Below are positions 1 through 8,588 of a stretch of 64,000 bases of DNA, in pieces. The notes under the pieces are model-generated. The model saw nothing but the letters and a program-made list of their open reading frames with translations. It did no database searches and was not told where the DNA came from. Origin of the DNA: Actinoallomurus spadix (GTDB lineage: Bacteria; Actinomycetota; Actinomycetes; Streptosporangiales; Streptosporangiaceae). The stretch's first letter is position 1; each line of letters opens with the position of its first letter. A program made the translations under genes and the position numbers. The stretch lies in NCBI RefSeq assembly GCF_024055725.1, contig NZ_JAMXMX010000007.1:62001-126000 (forward strand). The letters are read 5' to 3'.

Positions 1-55
1 CACGTGTCGCTCGGTTCCGACTACTCGGAGCGCTCCTTGTCGCTACTCTGCTCCC

Positions 56-544
56 GTGAATGGCCTATTTGAGGACGCAACGGACAAGCCGCGCGTTACC
101 GTGGCGAGCCGCCTGCTGGGCTGGTTCGAGCTGTTGCCGTTCCGTCGCGGTGTGACGCTCCTCGCCGTCCTCATCATCGTGCCGGCCTTCCTCATCGGGG
201 GGCTGTTCGCCGTCCGCGGCGGCGGGCACGGCGACCCCTCGCGGTCCCAGGCGGCCGCCGCGACGCCGTCCGCACGGGACCACGACGACTCGGCAACGGC
301 CGCACGGACCGAGCGGGCCATCGGCGAGATCGTCGCCTCCCGCAGCGTCCGCCCCGCGCCGAAGTCTCCCGGGACGTCCTCCGCGTCGTCCATGGGGACC
401 CCCACCCCGACCCGACGCTCCCGGCCGACCCGCACCACGCGCCCGTCCCCCTCTCTCAGCACCAAATGCCCGGCGGAGCTGAAGAAGTGGCCGTGGATGT
501 GGGAGCTGTGCCAACGCCGCCGCGGCGGCCACCCGAACCGATGA
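56..544 (+). CDS. Hypothetical single-pass membrane protein
   Basis: I do not recognise this 162-residue protein. Residues 1-32 form a mixed cytoplasmic start, residues about 33-53 are one strongly hydrophobic segment (LLAVLIIVPAFLIGGLF), and the rest is rich in Ser, Thr, Pro and Arg. Two cysteines near the C-terminus (in KCPAEL and WELCQRR) flank a Trp-rich stretch and could form a disulfide outside the cell. The start is GTG with no clear ribosome binding site. The gene ends 87 bases before the VanY-like peptidase on the same strand, so a shared wall-related role is possible but unproven. Confidence 0.55.
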   Translation: MNGLFEDATDKPRVTVASRLLGWFELLPFRRGVTLLAVLIIVPAFLIGGLFAVRGGGHGDPSRSQAAAATPSARDHDDSATAARTERAIGEIVASRSVRPAPKSPGTSSASSMGTPTPTRRSRPTRTTRPSPSLSTKCPAELKKWPWMWELCQRRRGGHPNR

Positions 545-631
545 GGTCACGGACAGAGCACGAACCACAGTGTCACCTGTAGTACCGTCAACCCGCCGCA
601 CATCTTCGCCAGTCCCCCGGAGGATCTCCGC

Positions 632-1690
632 GTGCCAAGCACTCGGTCAGCGGCGCTGATCGCGGCGATCACGGCGGTCGTGCTCCTGCTGACGTCCAGC
701 GCCGAGAATGAGTCGCCCGCCGCCGCGTCGCCGTCGGCCGACAGCGTCAAGACCCTTCGCAAGCAGGCCGACAAGGCCAAGAACGAGCTGTCTCAGGCCA
801 CCAAGGCCTGGGAGGCGCGCAAGAAGCAGCTCACCGCCTCCGAGGACAAGCTCAAGTCCACCCTCGCCGACCTCGGCACGGCCAACGCCGAGCTCACCAA
901 GATCCGCGAGCCGCTGGCCCAGCTGGCCGCCAGCGCGTACAAGGAGCCGGGGGCCATGGGCATCCCGGCCCTGATCGGGGACAGTGACCCCGGCCGGGCG
1001 CTGGCCGCCGCCACCGACCTGACGATGCTGACCAACGACCAGAAGGCCCTCATCGACAGGGCCGACCGCCTGCAGCGGCAACGCGAGCAGCTGGCCGCGT
1101 CGGCGCAGGAGCTGCAGTCGAACAACGCGGTCGAGGAGGCGAAGCTGAAGCAGGAGATGAGCGCGCTGAAAGAACGCGCGTCCCGTCTCACCGCGCAGCT
1201 GACGGCCGCCCTGAAGAAGCTCGACCCGAACACCCGGTTGCAGCTCACCTGCCAGAAGAGCCTGGTCACCGAGGCGCGGAAGTTCCCCAACGGGCTCATC
1301 CCCGCCCGCTATCTCTGCCCGCTGCCGCAGCCCGGTCGGCAGCTCCGCGCCGACGCGGCCCTGGCCTTCTACAAGCTGAACGCCGCCTACAAGGCGCACT
1401 TCGGCGTCCAGATGTGCCTCACCGACTCCTACCGGCCCCTCGCCGAGCAGCAGCGGATCTACGCCGACCGGCCCGGCATGGCGGCCGTGCCAGGGCACAG
1501 CAACCACGGATGGGGCACCGCCGTCGACCTGTGCGGCGGAGTCCAGAGCCAGGGCTCGGCGCAGTTCAACTGGCTGCAGGCGAATTCGAAGAGGTACGAG
1601 TTCTTCCACCCGGCGTGGGCCTACAGCAGCCCCTTCGAGCCGTGGCACTGGGAGTACACCAAGGAGAACACCCCGGACGCCAGCGACTGA
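632..1690 (+). CDS. VanY-type D-alanyl-D-alanine carboxypeptidase (peptidase M15B) with coiled coil
   Basis: Predicted exported zinc peptidase that trims peptidoglycan stem peptides. The GTG start follows a GGAGG-like site (ccggaggatctcc). Residues about 6-22 form a signal or anchor helix. Residues 45-190 are a long charged coiled coil rich in Lys, Glu and Ala. The C-terminal third is the catalytic domain: a SNHGWGTAVDL motif near residue 290 matches the SxHxxGxAxD zinc-binding signature, and EPWHWEY near residue 337 supplies the final zinc-binding His. Coiled coil plus M15 domain is a known actinobacterial arrangement. Four cysteines around the catalytic domain suggest disulfides. The natural substrate is inferred from the family only. 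Confidence 0.85.
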   Translation: MPSTRSAALIAAITAVVLLLTSSAENESPAAASPSADSVKTLRKQADKAKNELSQATKAWEARKKQLTASEDKLKSTLADLGTANAELTKIREPLAQLAASAYKEPGAMGIPALIGDSDPGRALAAATDLTMLTNDQKALIDRADRLQRQREQLAASAQELQSNNAVEEAKLKQEMSALKERASRLTAQLTAALKKLDPNTRLQLTCQKSLVTEARKFPNGLIPARYLCPLPQPGRQLRADAALAFYKLNAAYKAHFGVQMCLTDSYRPLAEQQRIYADRPGMAAVPGHSNHGWGTAVDLCGGVQSQGSAQFNWLQANSKRYEFFHPAWAYSSPFEPWHWEYTKENTPDASD

Positions 1691-1733
1691 CCCACGCCCC
1701 TCGGCGCAACGGACGGGGACGTTGAGACAGGGC

Positions 1734-2321
1734 CTAACCGACGATCGCGACCGACAGGCGGGAGTCGACGGCGGCGCGGGCGATGGCCGCCGCCTGGGCG
1801 CGGTCCGTGCGCAGCACGACGAGCGCTCCATCGCCGGTGCCGGTGCCAGGGCCGGGCCGGGGCACCGCGAGGACCGGCACCGCGGCCGCGACCGTGCGCG
1901 CCGGCAGGGGGCCCTCGGCGCGGGCGGCCAGGAGATCGACACGGTCGCCGGCGTGCAGGAGCCGCACGACGGCGGCGTCGGCGAGGCGCACCGGCGTCGC
2001 CACCGCGCCCGGGTCCGCGCCGTCGAGCAGCGTGCCGCCGCGCAGCCGCACGTCGGTCAGCGGCTCACCCCGGCGCACCGGCCCGGCCAGCGTGCGCCCG
2101 GCGGCCCGGCGGACGGTGCCCTCGGGCACGGCGCGGGCGGGCAGGGCGCGGACCGCGACGTCGGTGGCGCGCAGGGCCGTGCCGCCGGGCAGGTCGCGGG
2201 CGGCGACGAGAACCGGCACCCGGCGCGGGTGGGGCCGTGTGGCGGCGAGGCCGAGCGCCGCCGCCGCGGCGGCCAGCACGGCCGCGAGCAGGCGGCGGTG
2301 CCGGCTCAGCGTCGCTCTCAT
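1734..2321 (-). CDS. SAF-domain protein, CpaB/RcpC-like
   Basis: A 195-residue protein with an N-terminal membrane helix (residues 9-27, Ala/Leu rich) followed by a SAF domain (about 34-95) of the type found in CpaB/RcpC and flagellar P-ring chaperones: VLVAARDLPGGTALRATDV and a later RGEPLTDVRL stretch. CpaB proteins help assemble Flp pili at the outer face of the membrane. No pilus genes (cpaF, tadB/C, flp) lie in this window, so its partner is unknown. It lies 88 bases downstream of the MTA phosphorylase on the same strand and is probably co-transcribed with it. Confidence 0.8.
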   Translation of the reverse strand: MRATLSRHRRLLAAVLAAAAAALGLAATRPHPRRVPVLVAARDLPGGTALRATDVAVRALPARAVPEGTVRRAAGRTLAGPVRRGEPLTDVRLRGGTLLDGADPGAVATPVRLADAAVVRLLHAGDRVDLLAARAEGPLPARTVAAAVPVLAVPRPGPGTGTGDGALVVLRTDRAQAAAIARAAVDSRLSVAIVG

Positions 2322-2409
2322 CGTCGCGTCCGCGGCGAGGCGGCGACGCTCATGGGATCGTGATGAGGGCCGCGGGCCCGTGCGGGGAGCGCGGGCGGCG
2401 CCGGGGCGG

Positions 2410-3207
2410 TCACGGGAGCTCGATCGGGAGGTCGAGCCCGTCCAGGGCGTGCGGGCAGGGGCAGTCGCGCTCGGCGGGCAGCGTGCCGATGATGTCGATG
2501 ACGAGGTCGCGCAGCCGGTCGACGTTCTGCGCGAAGACGCTGAGCACCTCCTCGTGGGTGACGCCTTCGCCCTCCTCGATGCCGGCGTCGAGATCGGTGA
2601 CGAGGCAGGCCGGGATGTAGCACAGGGCGAGCTCGCGGGCGAGGACGGCCTCGGGGTGCCCGGTCATGCCGACGAGGGTCCAGCCCTGGGCGGCGTACCA
2701 GCGGGACTCGGCGCGGGTGGAGAAGCGCGGCCCCTCGATGACGACGAGCGTGCCGCCGTCGACCGGCCGCCAGTCCGCGGCGCGGGCGGCCTCCAGCGCG
2801 GTGCGGCGGCCGCGCGGGCAGTAGGGGTCGGCGAAGGAGAGGTGCACGGCGCCGTCGTCGTAGTAGGTCTGGGCGCGGCCGCTGGTGCGGTCGACGAGCT
2901 GGTCGGGGATGGCGAGCGTGCCGGGGCCGCGGTCGGCGACGAGCGAGCCGACGGCGCTCGGCGCGACGACCTGCCGCACTCCGAGGGAGCGCAGGGCCCA
3001 GAGGTTCGCCCGGTAGGGGATCTGGTGCGGCGGGTAGCGGTGGTCGCGGCCGTGCCGGGGCAGGAACGCGACGCGGCGGCCGGCCACCGTGGTCAGGGCG
3101 ATGGTGTCGCTGGGCGGGCCGTAGGGGGTGGCCACCTCGATCTCCTCGACGTCGTCGAGGAGGGAGTAGAAGCCGGAACCGCCGATCACACCGATCTCTG
3201 CATGCAT
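2410..3207 (-). CDS. mtnP: S-methyl-5'-thioadenosine phosphorylase
   Basis: Cytosolic enzyme that splits 5'-methylthioadenosine with phosphate into adenine and methylthioribose-1-phosphate (methionine and polyamine salvage). At 265 residues it has the normal family length. The phosphate loop GGSGFY lies at residues 9-14, the substrate-binding GMTGHPEA at about 180-187, and TDLDAG at about 204-209 carries the Asp residues that favour adenine over hypoxanthine or guanine in this family. The GMTGHPE wording resembles purine nucleoside phosphorylases, so broader specificity is possible. It is transcribed divergently from the MMPL gene, and the SAF-domain gene follows. Confidence 0.85.
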   Translation of the reverse strand: MHAEIGVIGGSGFYSLLDDVEEIEVATPYGPPSDTIALTTVAGRRVAFLPRHGRDHRYPPHQIPYRANLWALRSLGVRQVVAPSAVGSLVADRGPGTLAIPDQLVDRTSGRAQTYYDDGAVHLSFADPYCPRGRRTALEAARAADWRPVDGGTLVVIEGPRFSTRAESRWYAAQGWTLVGMTGHPEAVLARELALCYIPACLVTDLDAGIEEGEGVTHEEVLSVFAQNVDRLRDLVIDIIGTLPAERDCPCPHALDGLDLPIELP

Positions 3208-3333
3208 GAGCCGGACCCTAGTCGGCGACCGGGACGGCCCGCGAGGCCGCCTCCCCAGCCTGTGGAGAACCCGCGGCCGCGCGACCGATACCGGACTCGC
3301 GATATGTCTTGTCAGGTGGAGTCACGCGTAATA

Positions 3334-3354
3334 TCTTCTCGCTCATAGAGAAGA
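3334..3354. promoter_or_regulatory. Perfect 7-7-7 inverted repeat, candidate operator of the MMPL gene
   Basis: TCTTCTC (3334-3340) and GAGAAGA (3348-3354) are perfect inverted repeats separated by 7 bases, 28 bases before the MMPL ATG. A second, nearly perfect pair encloses it: GATATGTCTT at 3301-3310 and AAGACATGTC at 3351-3360 match at 9 of 10 positions as inverted repeats. The size and position fit binding of a dimeric repressor (TetR or MarR type), which would be usual for an MMPL exporter. No regulator gene is adjacent, so the binder is unknown. Confidence 0.5.
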
Positions 3355-3381
3355 CATGTCGCGTTTTCGGGAAGGTGAACC

Positions 3382-5475
3382 ATGCCCAGCCGACTGGCCG
3401 GTGTCCCCGCCGGCCGCCGTACCAAGTGGGTCGTCCTCGTCGCCTGGCTGATCCTGCTCATGGTCGGCGGTGCCCTCGGAGGGAGACTGCAGGGCGTCAC
3501 GAAGAACAGCGCCGACGCCTACCTGCCCGGCGCGGCCGAGGCGACCAAGGTCATCAAGCTGCAGAAGGAGCTGCACCACGAGGACGGGACCGTCACGCTC
3601 GTGTCGTACGAGCGGCGCGGCGGCGTCACACCGCAGGACCTGGCGTTCGCGCGATCGGCGGCCGCGCAGCTGAAGGGCCTCTCGCACGTGGCCTCCGTGG
3701 CGGGGCCCATCACGTCCCAGGACGGCCGGGCGATGCAGCTGGTCGTCCCGGTCAGCGGTGACGGGGACATCGTCCTCAAGACGATCGACGACCTCCGCGA
3801 GGTCGTTGAACGCGGACCGCCGGCCGGCCTCGACGTCCGCGTGACCGGGCCGGGCGGCACGATGTCCGACCTGATCGGGGTCTTCATGAAGGTCGACGGC
3901 ACGCTGCTGCTCGTCACCCTGGCCGTCGTGGTCGTCATGCTGCTGCTGACGTACCGCAGCCCGTTCCTGTGGATCGTGCCGCTCGTGTCGGCCGGCTCGG
4001 CGTACATGCTGTCGCAGGGCCTGGTGTACCTGCTGGCGAAGGCGGGCCTCACGGTCAACAGCCAGAGCACCGCGATCCTCGCGGTCCTGGTGTTCGGCGC
4101 GGGCACGGACTACGCGCTGCTGCTGATCGCCCGCTACCGGGAGGAACTGCACCGGCACGAGGACAGGCACGAGGCCATGCGGATCGCGCTGCGCCGGGCG
4201 GGGCCCGCCGTCCTCGCCAGCGGCGCGACGGTGACGATCGCGCTGCTGTGCCTGCTCGTCGCCGAGCTCAACTCCACCAGCGGCCTCGGCCCGGTCGCGG
4301 CGGTCGGCATCGTCTGCGCGCTGGCCGCCATGACGACGCTCCTGCCCGCCCTGCTCGTGGCGCTGCCGCGCGGCGTCTTCTGGCCGGTCGTACCGCGGTT
4401 CGACGCGCGGTACGCCGACGAGCCCGACGCGCTGGAGAAGGAGCACGGCGTCTGGACCCGCGTCGCGCGGTTCGTCAGCGCCCGGCCACGGATCATCTCC
4501 GTCGGCGGCGTGCTGATGCTGGCCGCCCTCGCGTGCGGAATCCTGTCGCTGCGGACCGGGCCGATCTCCAACGCCGGGCAGTTCGTCGGCACGCCCGACT
4601 CGGTCGTGGGGGAGCGCGCCCTGGCACGGCACTTCCCGGCCGGCACCGGCAGCCCGGCGGTCGTCATCGGCCCGCACGAGCCCGGCCTGCGCGCCACGAT
4701 CGCCCGTACGCCCGGCGTGTCCGGCGTGAGCGATCCGGTCGTCGTGGGCGGCTACGAGCAGTACGAGGCGACCCTGTCCAGCGCGGCGGACACCCGGGCC
4801 GCCCGTGACACGGTCGACCGGCTGCGCACGGCCGTGCATCCCCTGGGCGCGAAGGTCGGCGGGACCACCGCCGTCAACCTCGACACCCAGCGTGCCGCCG
4901 CGCACGACAACAAGGTGATCATCCCGATCGTGCTGGGGGTCGTGTTCGTCATCCTGGTCCTGCTGCTGCGGGCCCTGGTCGCGCCGCTGCTGCTGATGGC
5001 CACGGTGGTGCTGTCGTTCGCCGCGTCGCTCGGGGTCTGCGGGCTGGTGTTCACCCACGTGTTCGGGTTCGAGGGCGCCGACTCCGGCTTCCCGCTGGAG
5101 ATCTTCATCTTCCTGGTCGCGCTCGGCGTCGACTACAACATCTTCCTCATGACGCGGGTGCGGGAGGAGTCGCAGCGGATCGGCACGCGACCCGGCGTGC
5201 TGCGCGGGCTCACCGTCACCGGCGGCGTGATCACGTCGGCCGGGGTCGTGCTGGCCGCGACGTTCGCGGGGCTGGCGACCTTGCCGGTGACGGGCACGGT
5301 GGAGATGGCGTTCGCGGTGGCGTTCGGCGTGCTGCTCGACAGCCTGCTGATCCGGTCGCTGCTCGTCCCGGCGCTGACGTACGACATCGGAGGGCGGGTC
5401 TGGCTGCCGGGCCGCCTCGCCGGGGACCGGGACCTCAGGCCGGACGACCGGCCGATGCCGCAGACCGTGCGCTGA
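3382..5475 (+). CDS. MMPL family RND-type transporter
   Basis: Integral membrane exporter of 697 residues, the usual length for actinobacterial MMPL proteins. These carry lipids or hydrophobic compounds using proton-motive force. It has two homologous halves: a first membrane helix at about residues 12-32, a long extracytoplasmic loop, then a helix bundle with the proton-relay motif GTDYALLLIARYREE near residue 240; the second half repeats this with GVDYNIFLMTRVREE near residue 585. The ATG is preceded by GGAAGGTG. It is divergent from MTA phosphorylase and has inverted repeats in the leader. The cargo cannot be predicted from sequence. It is followed by a strong convergent hairpin. Confidence 0.88.
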   Translation: MPSRLAGVPAGRRTKWVVLVAWLILLMVGGALGGRLQGVTKNSADAYLPGAAEATKVIKLQKELHHEDGTVTLVSYERRGGVTPQDLAFARSAAAQLKGLSHVASVAGPITSQDGRAMQLVVPVSGDGDIVLKTIDDLREVVERGPPAGLDVRVTGPGGTMSDLIGVFMKVDGTLLLVTLAVVVVMLLLTYRSPFLWIVPLVSAGSAYMLSQGLVYLLAKAGLTVNSQSTAILAVLVFGAGTDYALLLIARYREELHRHEDRHEAMRIALRRAGPAVLASGATVTIALLCLLVAELNSTSGLGPVAAVGIVCALAAMTTLLPALLVALPRGVFWPVVPRFDARYADEPDALEKEHGVWTRVARFVSARPRIISVGGVLMLAALACGILSLRTGPISNAGQFVGTPDSVVGERALARHFPAGTGSPAVVIGPHEPGLRATIARTPGVSGVSDPVVVGGYEQYEATLSSAADTRAARDTVDRLRTAVHPLGAKVGGTTAVNLDTQRAAAHDNKVIIPIVLGVVFVILVLLLRALVAPLLLMATVVLSFAASLGVCGLVFTHVFGFEGADSGFPLEIFIFLVALGVDYNIFLMTRVREESQRIGTRPGVLRGLTVTGGVITSAGVVLAATFAGLATLPVTGTVEMAFAVAFGVLLDSLLIRSLLVPALTYDIGGRVWLPGRLAGDRDLRPDDRPMPQTVR

Positions 5476-5484
5476 TCACAGCGA

Positions 5485-5518
5485 GGGCGGGCTCCCCGGC
5501 CGGGCGGGGAGCCCGCCC
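5485..5518. terminator. Bidirectional hairpin between the MMPL gene and fmdB
   Basis: GGGCGGGCTCCCC (5485-5497) and GGGGAGCCCGCCC (5506-5518) form a perfect 13-bp stem with an 8-base loop between two convergent genes. There is no T run on either side, as is common for terminators in high-GC actinobacteria. Confidence 0.7.
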
Positions 5519-5570
5519 ACGAGCGGCTGAGGACCGGGCGCTCGACGAATCGATCCGTCGTAAGCGACGG

Positions 5571-5894
5571 TCAGGCGACCTTCTCGGAGGACCCGGAGGA
5601 GCCGGAAGAACCGGAAGAGGAGTCGGACGAGGACGAGGATGAGGAGGACCCCTTCTTCGCCTCGGTCTTGGCGGGCTCGCTCTTCTTGACGGAGCTGCTC
5701 GACGAGGTGGTCGACCCGCTGCGGCTGTCGGTGCGGTAGAAGCCCGATCCCTTGAACACGATCGCGGCCGCGGAGAACACCTTGCGCAGACGCCCGCCGC
5801 AGGCGGGGCACTCGGTCAGCGGATCGTCGCTGAACTTCTGCACGACCTCCAGAGGCTCACCGCATTCGGTGCACGCGTACTGATACGTCGGCAC
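5571..5894 (-). CDS. FmdB family zinc-ribbon protein with Ser-rich tail
   Basis: Small protein of 107 residues. The first 60 form the FmdB/CxxC_CxxC_SSSS zinc ribbon: Cys8, Cys11, Cys29 and Cys32 bind a metal, and the domain ends in the family signature FKGSGFYRTD. The remaining half is a low-complexity Ser/Gly/Lys tail with several runs of serine, as in other actinobacterial members. The family was named after a formamidase regulator, but its molecular function is unknown. Its place near MTA phosphorylase and 5-FCL is conserved in actinobacteria, which hints at a one-carbon or sulfur-metabolism link (inference). Confidence 0.85.
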   Translation of the reverse strand: MPTYQYACTECGEPLEVVQKFSDDPLTECPACGGRLRKVFSAAAIVFKGSGFYRTDSRSGSTTSSSSSVKKSEPAKTEAKKGSSSSSSSSDSSSGSSGSSGSSEKVA

Positions 5895-5989
5895 GAGTTC
5901 CTCCTAGCTGTACACAGCCTCGGGGGCTGGCACTCTCACTCAATGACTGCTAATGCTACCGGGCTCGGATTGATTCCCGCCGCCTGCGT

Positions 5990-7471
5990 TCACCGATCGC
6001 CGTGCTCGCCGTACCAGCCGGCCAGCTTCCCGCGCCGGCTGACGGCGCGCAGGCGGCGTTCGGCGGCGGGGCGGGCGGCGCTGGTCGCCACGACCAGGAG
6101 CTCGTCGCCCGCCAGCAGGGCGGTGTCGGGGCCCGGCACGAAGCTGCGGCCCTCCCGAACGATCAGGGTGATCACCGCCCCCTCGGGGAGCCGCAGCTCG
6201 AAGATCTCCACGTTGTCGAGCCGGGAGTCCGGCGGGATCCGGATGTCCAGCAGGTCGGCGTGCAGCTCCTCCAGCGGCGCCGCCTCGACGTCGATGTCCC
6301 GGGCGCGGTCGGGAACGGTCACCTTCAGCAGGCGCGCGAACGCGGACAACGTCGGGCCCTGCAGCAGCGTGAACACCACCACGATGATGAACACCTGGGC
6401 GAACAGCGCCTGGGCTCCCGGCAGCCCCGCCGTCACGGGGATCGTGGCCAGCACGATCGGCACCGCGCCCCGCAGCCCGGCCCATGACAGGAACGCCTTC
6501 GTGCGCAGGTCGAGCCCGAAGAACGGCGTCGACGCCAGCACCGACAGCGGACGCGCCACCAGGACCAGTGCGAACCCGCAGATCAGCGCCGTGCCGATCT
6601 GTGCCGGCAGTTCCCGCGGCGACGCCAGCAGCCCGAGCATGATGAACAGCCCGATCTGGGCCAGCGTGGCCAGCCCCTCGGCGAACCCGCGGGTGGCCGG
6701 ACGGTGCGGCAGCGGGCTGTTGCCCAGGAAGAGCGCCGTCAGATAGGTCGCCAGGAACCCGCTGGCGTGCGCGACGGACGCCAGGCCGTACGCGCCGACG
6801 GCGAGCGACAGCACCGCGATGGGGTACAGGCCGGACGCGGGCAGCGCCGCCCTCCGCAGCCCGTGCGCGCCGAGCCAGCCGACCAGGAGGCCGAGCGCCG
6901 CCCCGGCGGCCAGTTCGTAGACCAGCTCGCCCGCCATCAGCAGCGGCGACTCGACGTGCTTCGCGCTGAGCGCGACGACGAGGATGACCACCGGCGCGTC
7001 GTTGAAGCCGGACTCGGCCTCCAGGATGCCGGTCATGCCGGCGGGCAGCGGCAGCCGGCGCAGCACCGAGAACACGGCGGCCGCGTCCGTCGGAGCGAGC
7101 ACCGCGCCCAGGAGCAGGGCCGGGCGCCACTCGATGCCGACGAGCCAGTGCGCCACCGCCGCGACGACCACGATGCTGACCGCCGTGCCGGCGATGGCCA
7201 GCGAGAGCGCGGCCGGGATGGCGTCCCGTACGCCCGCCCAGCGGGTGGTGAGCCCGCCTTCGGCCAGGATGAGGACCAGCGCCGCCAGCCCCAGGGTCTC
7301 GGCGACCAGCATGTCGTCGAAACGGATGCCGAATCCCGACTCACCCAGGATGAGACCGAGCGCGAGGTACAGGAGCAGGCTGGGCAGCCCGCTGCGGTGG
7401 GCCAGGCGGACCGCCACGATCGCCGTGATGACCACGATCGAGCCGAGCAGCAGCCACAGGTCGAGTTTCAC
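5990..7471 (-). CDS. Potassium/proton (or sodium/proton) antiporter, CPA1 family with RCK-C domain
   Basis: Membrane antiporter of 493 residues that exchanges K+ or Na+ for H+. Residues about 4-385 contain some 12 hydrophobic helices, with the family motifs LAPTDAAAVFSVL (near residue 120) and ESGFNDAPVVI (near 150), which hold the transport acidic residues. The last 100 residues are soluble and resemble the TrkA-C/RCK-C regulatory domain (AVITLIVREG, GDELLVVA) that binds nucleotides in NhaP2/YbiF-like proteins. I chose the GTG at 7471 because AAGGGGGTG lies just upstream; an ATG 13 codons earlier is also in frame. Confidence 0.83.
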   Translation of the reverse strand: MKLDLWLLLGSIVVITAIVAVRLAHRSGLPSLLLYLALGLILGESGFGIRFDDMLVAETLGLAALVLILAEGGLTTRWAGVRDAIPAALSLAIAGTAVSIVVVAAVAHWLVGIEWRPALLLGAVLAPTDAAAVFSVLRRLPLPAGMTGILEAESGFNDAPVVILVVALSAKHVESPLLMAGELVYELAAGAALGLLVGWLGAHGLRRAALPASGLYPIAVLSLAVGAYGLASVAHASGFLATYLTALFLGNSPLPHRPATRGFAEGLATLAQIGLFIMLGLLASPRELPAQIGTALICGFALVLVARPLSVLASTPFFGLDLRTKAFLSWAGLRGAVPIVLATIPVTAGLPGAQALFAQVFIIVVVFTLLQGPTLSAFARLLKVTVPDRARDIDVEAAPLEELHADLLDIRIPPDSRLDNVEIFELRLPEGAVITLIVREGRSFVPGPDTALLAGDELLVVATSAARPAAERRLRAVSRRGKLAGWYGEHGDR

Positions 7472-7601
7472 CCACACCCCCTTGAACAGGACTTTCTCAC
7501 AATCCGTCACCGAGGGTGGCGGAGCACCGCCACGCGGGACGGGAGGAGCCGGCCGGCCGCGCGGACGCGACGCGCCCGCGCGGCGTGCCGGCGGTGGTGG
7601 A

Positions 7602-8588
7602 TCAGCGGTGACGGATCAGCGGGTCGAGGCCGTTGACGACGTGCGCCACCGGACGGCCCTCGACCGCCGCGCGGATGTTGTCCACGACGGCGGTGAGGAT
7701 GTTGAGCTGGGACTGCCGGGTCGCGCCGGCCGCGTGCGGGGACAGCAGGACGTTCTCGTGCGCCCGGAGCGGGTGGCCGGCGGGCAGGGGCTCGTCCTCG
7801 AACACGTCGAGCGCCGCCCCGGCCAGCCGGCCGCCGTCCAGCGCGGCGAGCACGGCGTCGTCCGGCGCGATGCCGCCGCGCGCGACGTTGATGAGGAACG
7901 CGCCGTCCGGCAGCAGCGCCAGCCGCCGGGAGTCCAGCAGCCCGATGGTCTCCGGCGTGCGCGGCAGGCAGACGACGAGGACGTCGGAGACCGCCAGCAG
8001 GTCGTCCAGCTCCAGGCGGACGCCCGTGTCCCGGCGCCGCCGCGACCAGTACGCGACGCGGCAGCCCAGCGCCTCGAACAGCCGCATGACCTCCGTGCCG
8101 ATCGCGCCCATGCCGAGCACGCCGACGCGGCGGTTCGCCAGCTCGTCCGCACCGCGGGCGGCGGTCTCGAGCTGCGGCCAGCCACCCTCCCGCATGCGCC
8201 GGTCGGCCCACGACAGCTGCCGGGACAGGTTCAGCGCGGCGGCCAGGGCCCACTCGGCCACCGACCGGGCGTTCGCGCCGGCGGTGTTGGCCACCGCCAC
8301 GCCGGCGGCGGTCAGCGCGTCCAGGTCGAGGCTGTCCACCCCGACCTGCGGCATCTGCACGAACGTCAGGCGCGGCGCCGCCGCGACGGCGGCGGCGTCG
8401 AGGGACAGCTCACCGGTGAAGTCGCCGACGACCAGCTCCGCGTCCGCCAGCGCCGCGTGCAGGGCGCTGCGGCTCCGCTCGGCGGGCACGACCACCTCGG
8501 CGCCGAGCGGGTCGAACACCTGGTGGATCAGGTCCGCGCCGAGCGGCGGCAGCGCGAGCAGCCGCCAGCGGCCCCCGTTCACGTTCAC
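7602..8588 (-). CDS. D-isomer specific 2-hydroxyacid dehydrogenase
   Basis: Cytosolic NAD(P)-dependent dehydrogenase of 328 residues that interconverts 2-hydroxy and 2-keto acids; the true substrate is not predictable. The Rossmann loop VLGMGAIG lies at about 157-164. Catalytic residues expected in the family are present: Arg237 in NVARGG, an acidic residue in DVFEDEP (about 264-266) and His285 in SPHAAG. It starts with a GTG at 8588 whose last bases form the TGA stop of the 5-FCL gene (GTGA overlap), so the two are translationally coupled. Confidence 0.85.
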   Translation of the reverse strand: MNVNGGRWRLLALPPLGADLIHQVFDPLGAEVVVPAERSRSALHAALADAELVVGDFTGELSLDAAAVAAAPRLTFVQMPQVGVDSLDLDALTAAGVAVANTAGANARSVAEWALAAALNLSRQLSWADRRMREGGWPQLETAARGADELANRRVGVLGMGAIGTEVMRLFEALGCRVAYWSRRRRDTGVRLELDDLLAVSDVLVVCLPRTPETIGLLDSRRLALLPDGAFLINVARGGIAPDDAVLAALDGGRLAGAALDVFEDEPLPAGHPLRAHENVLLSPHAAGATRQSQLNILTAVVDNIRAAVEGRPVAHVVNGLDPLIRHR

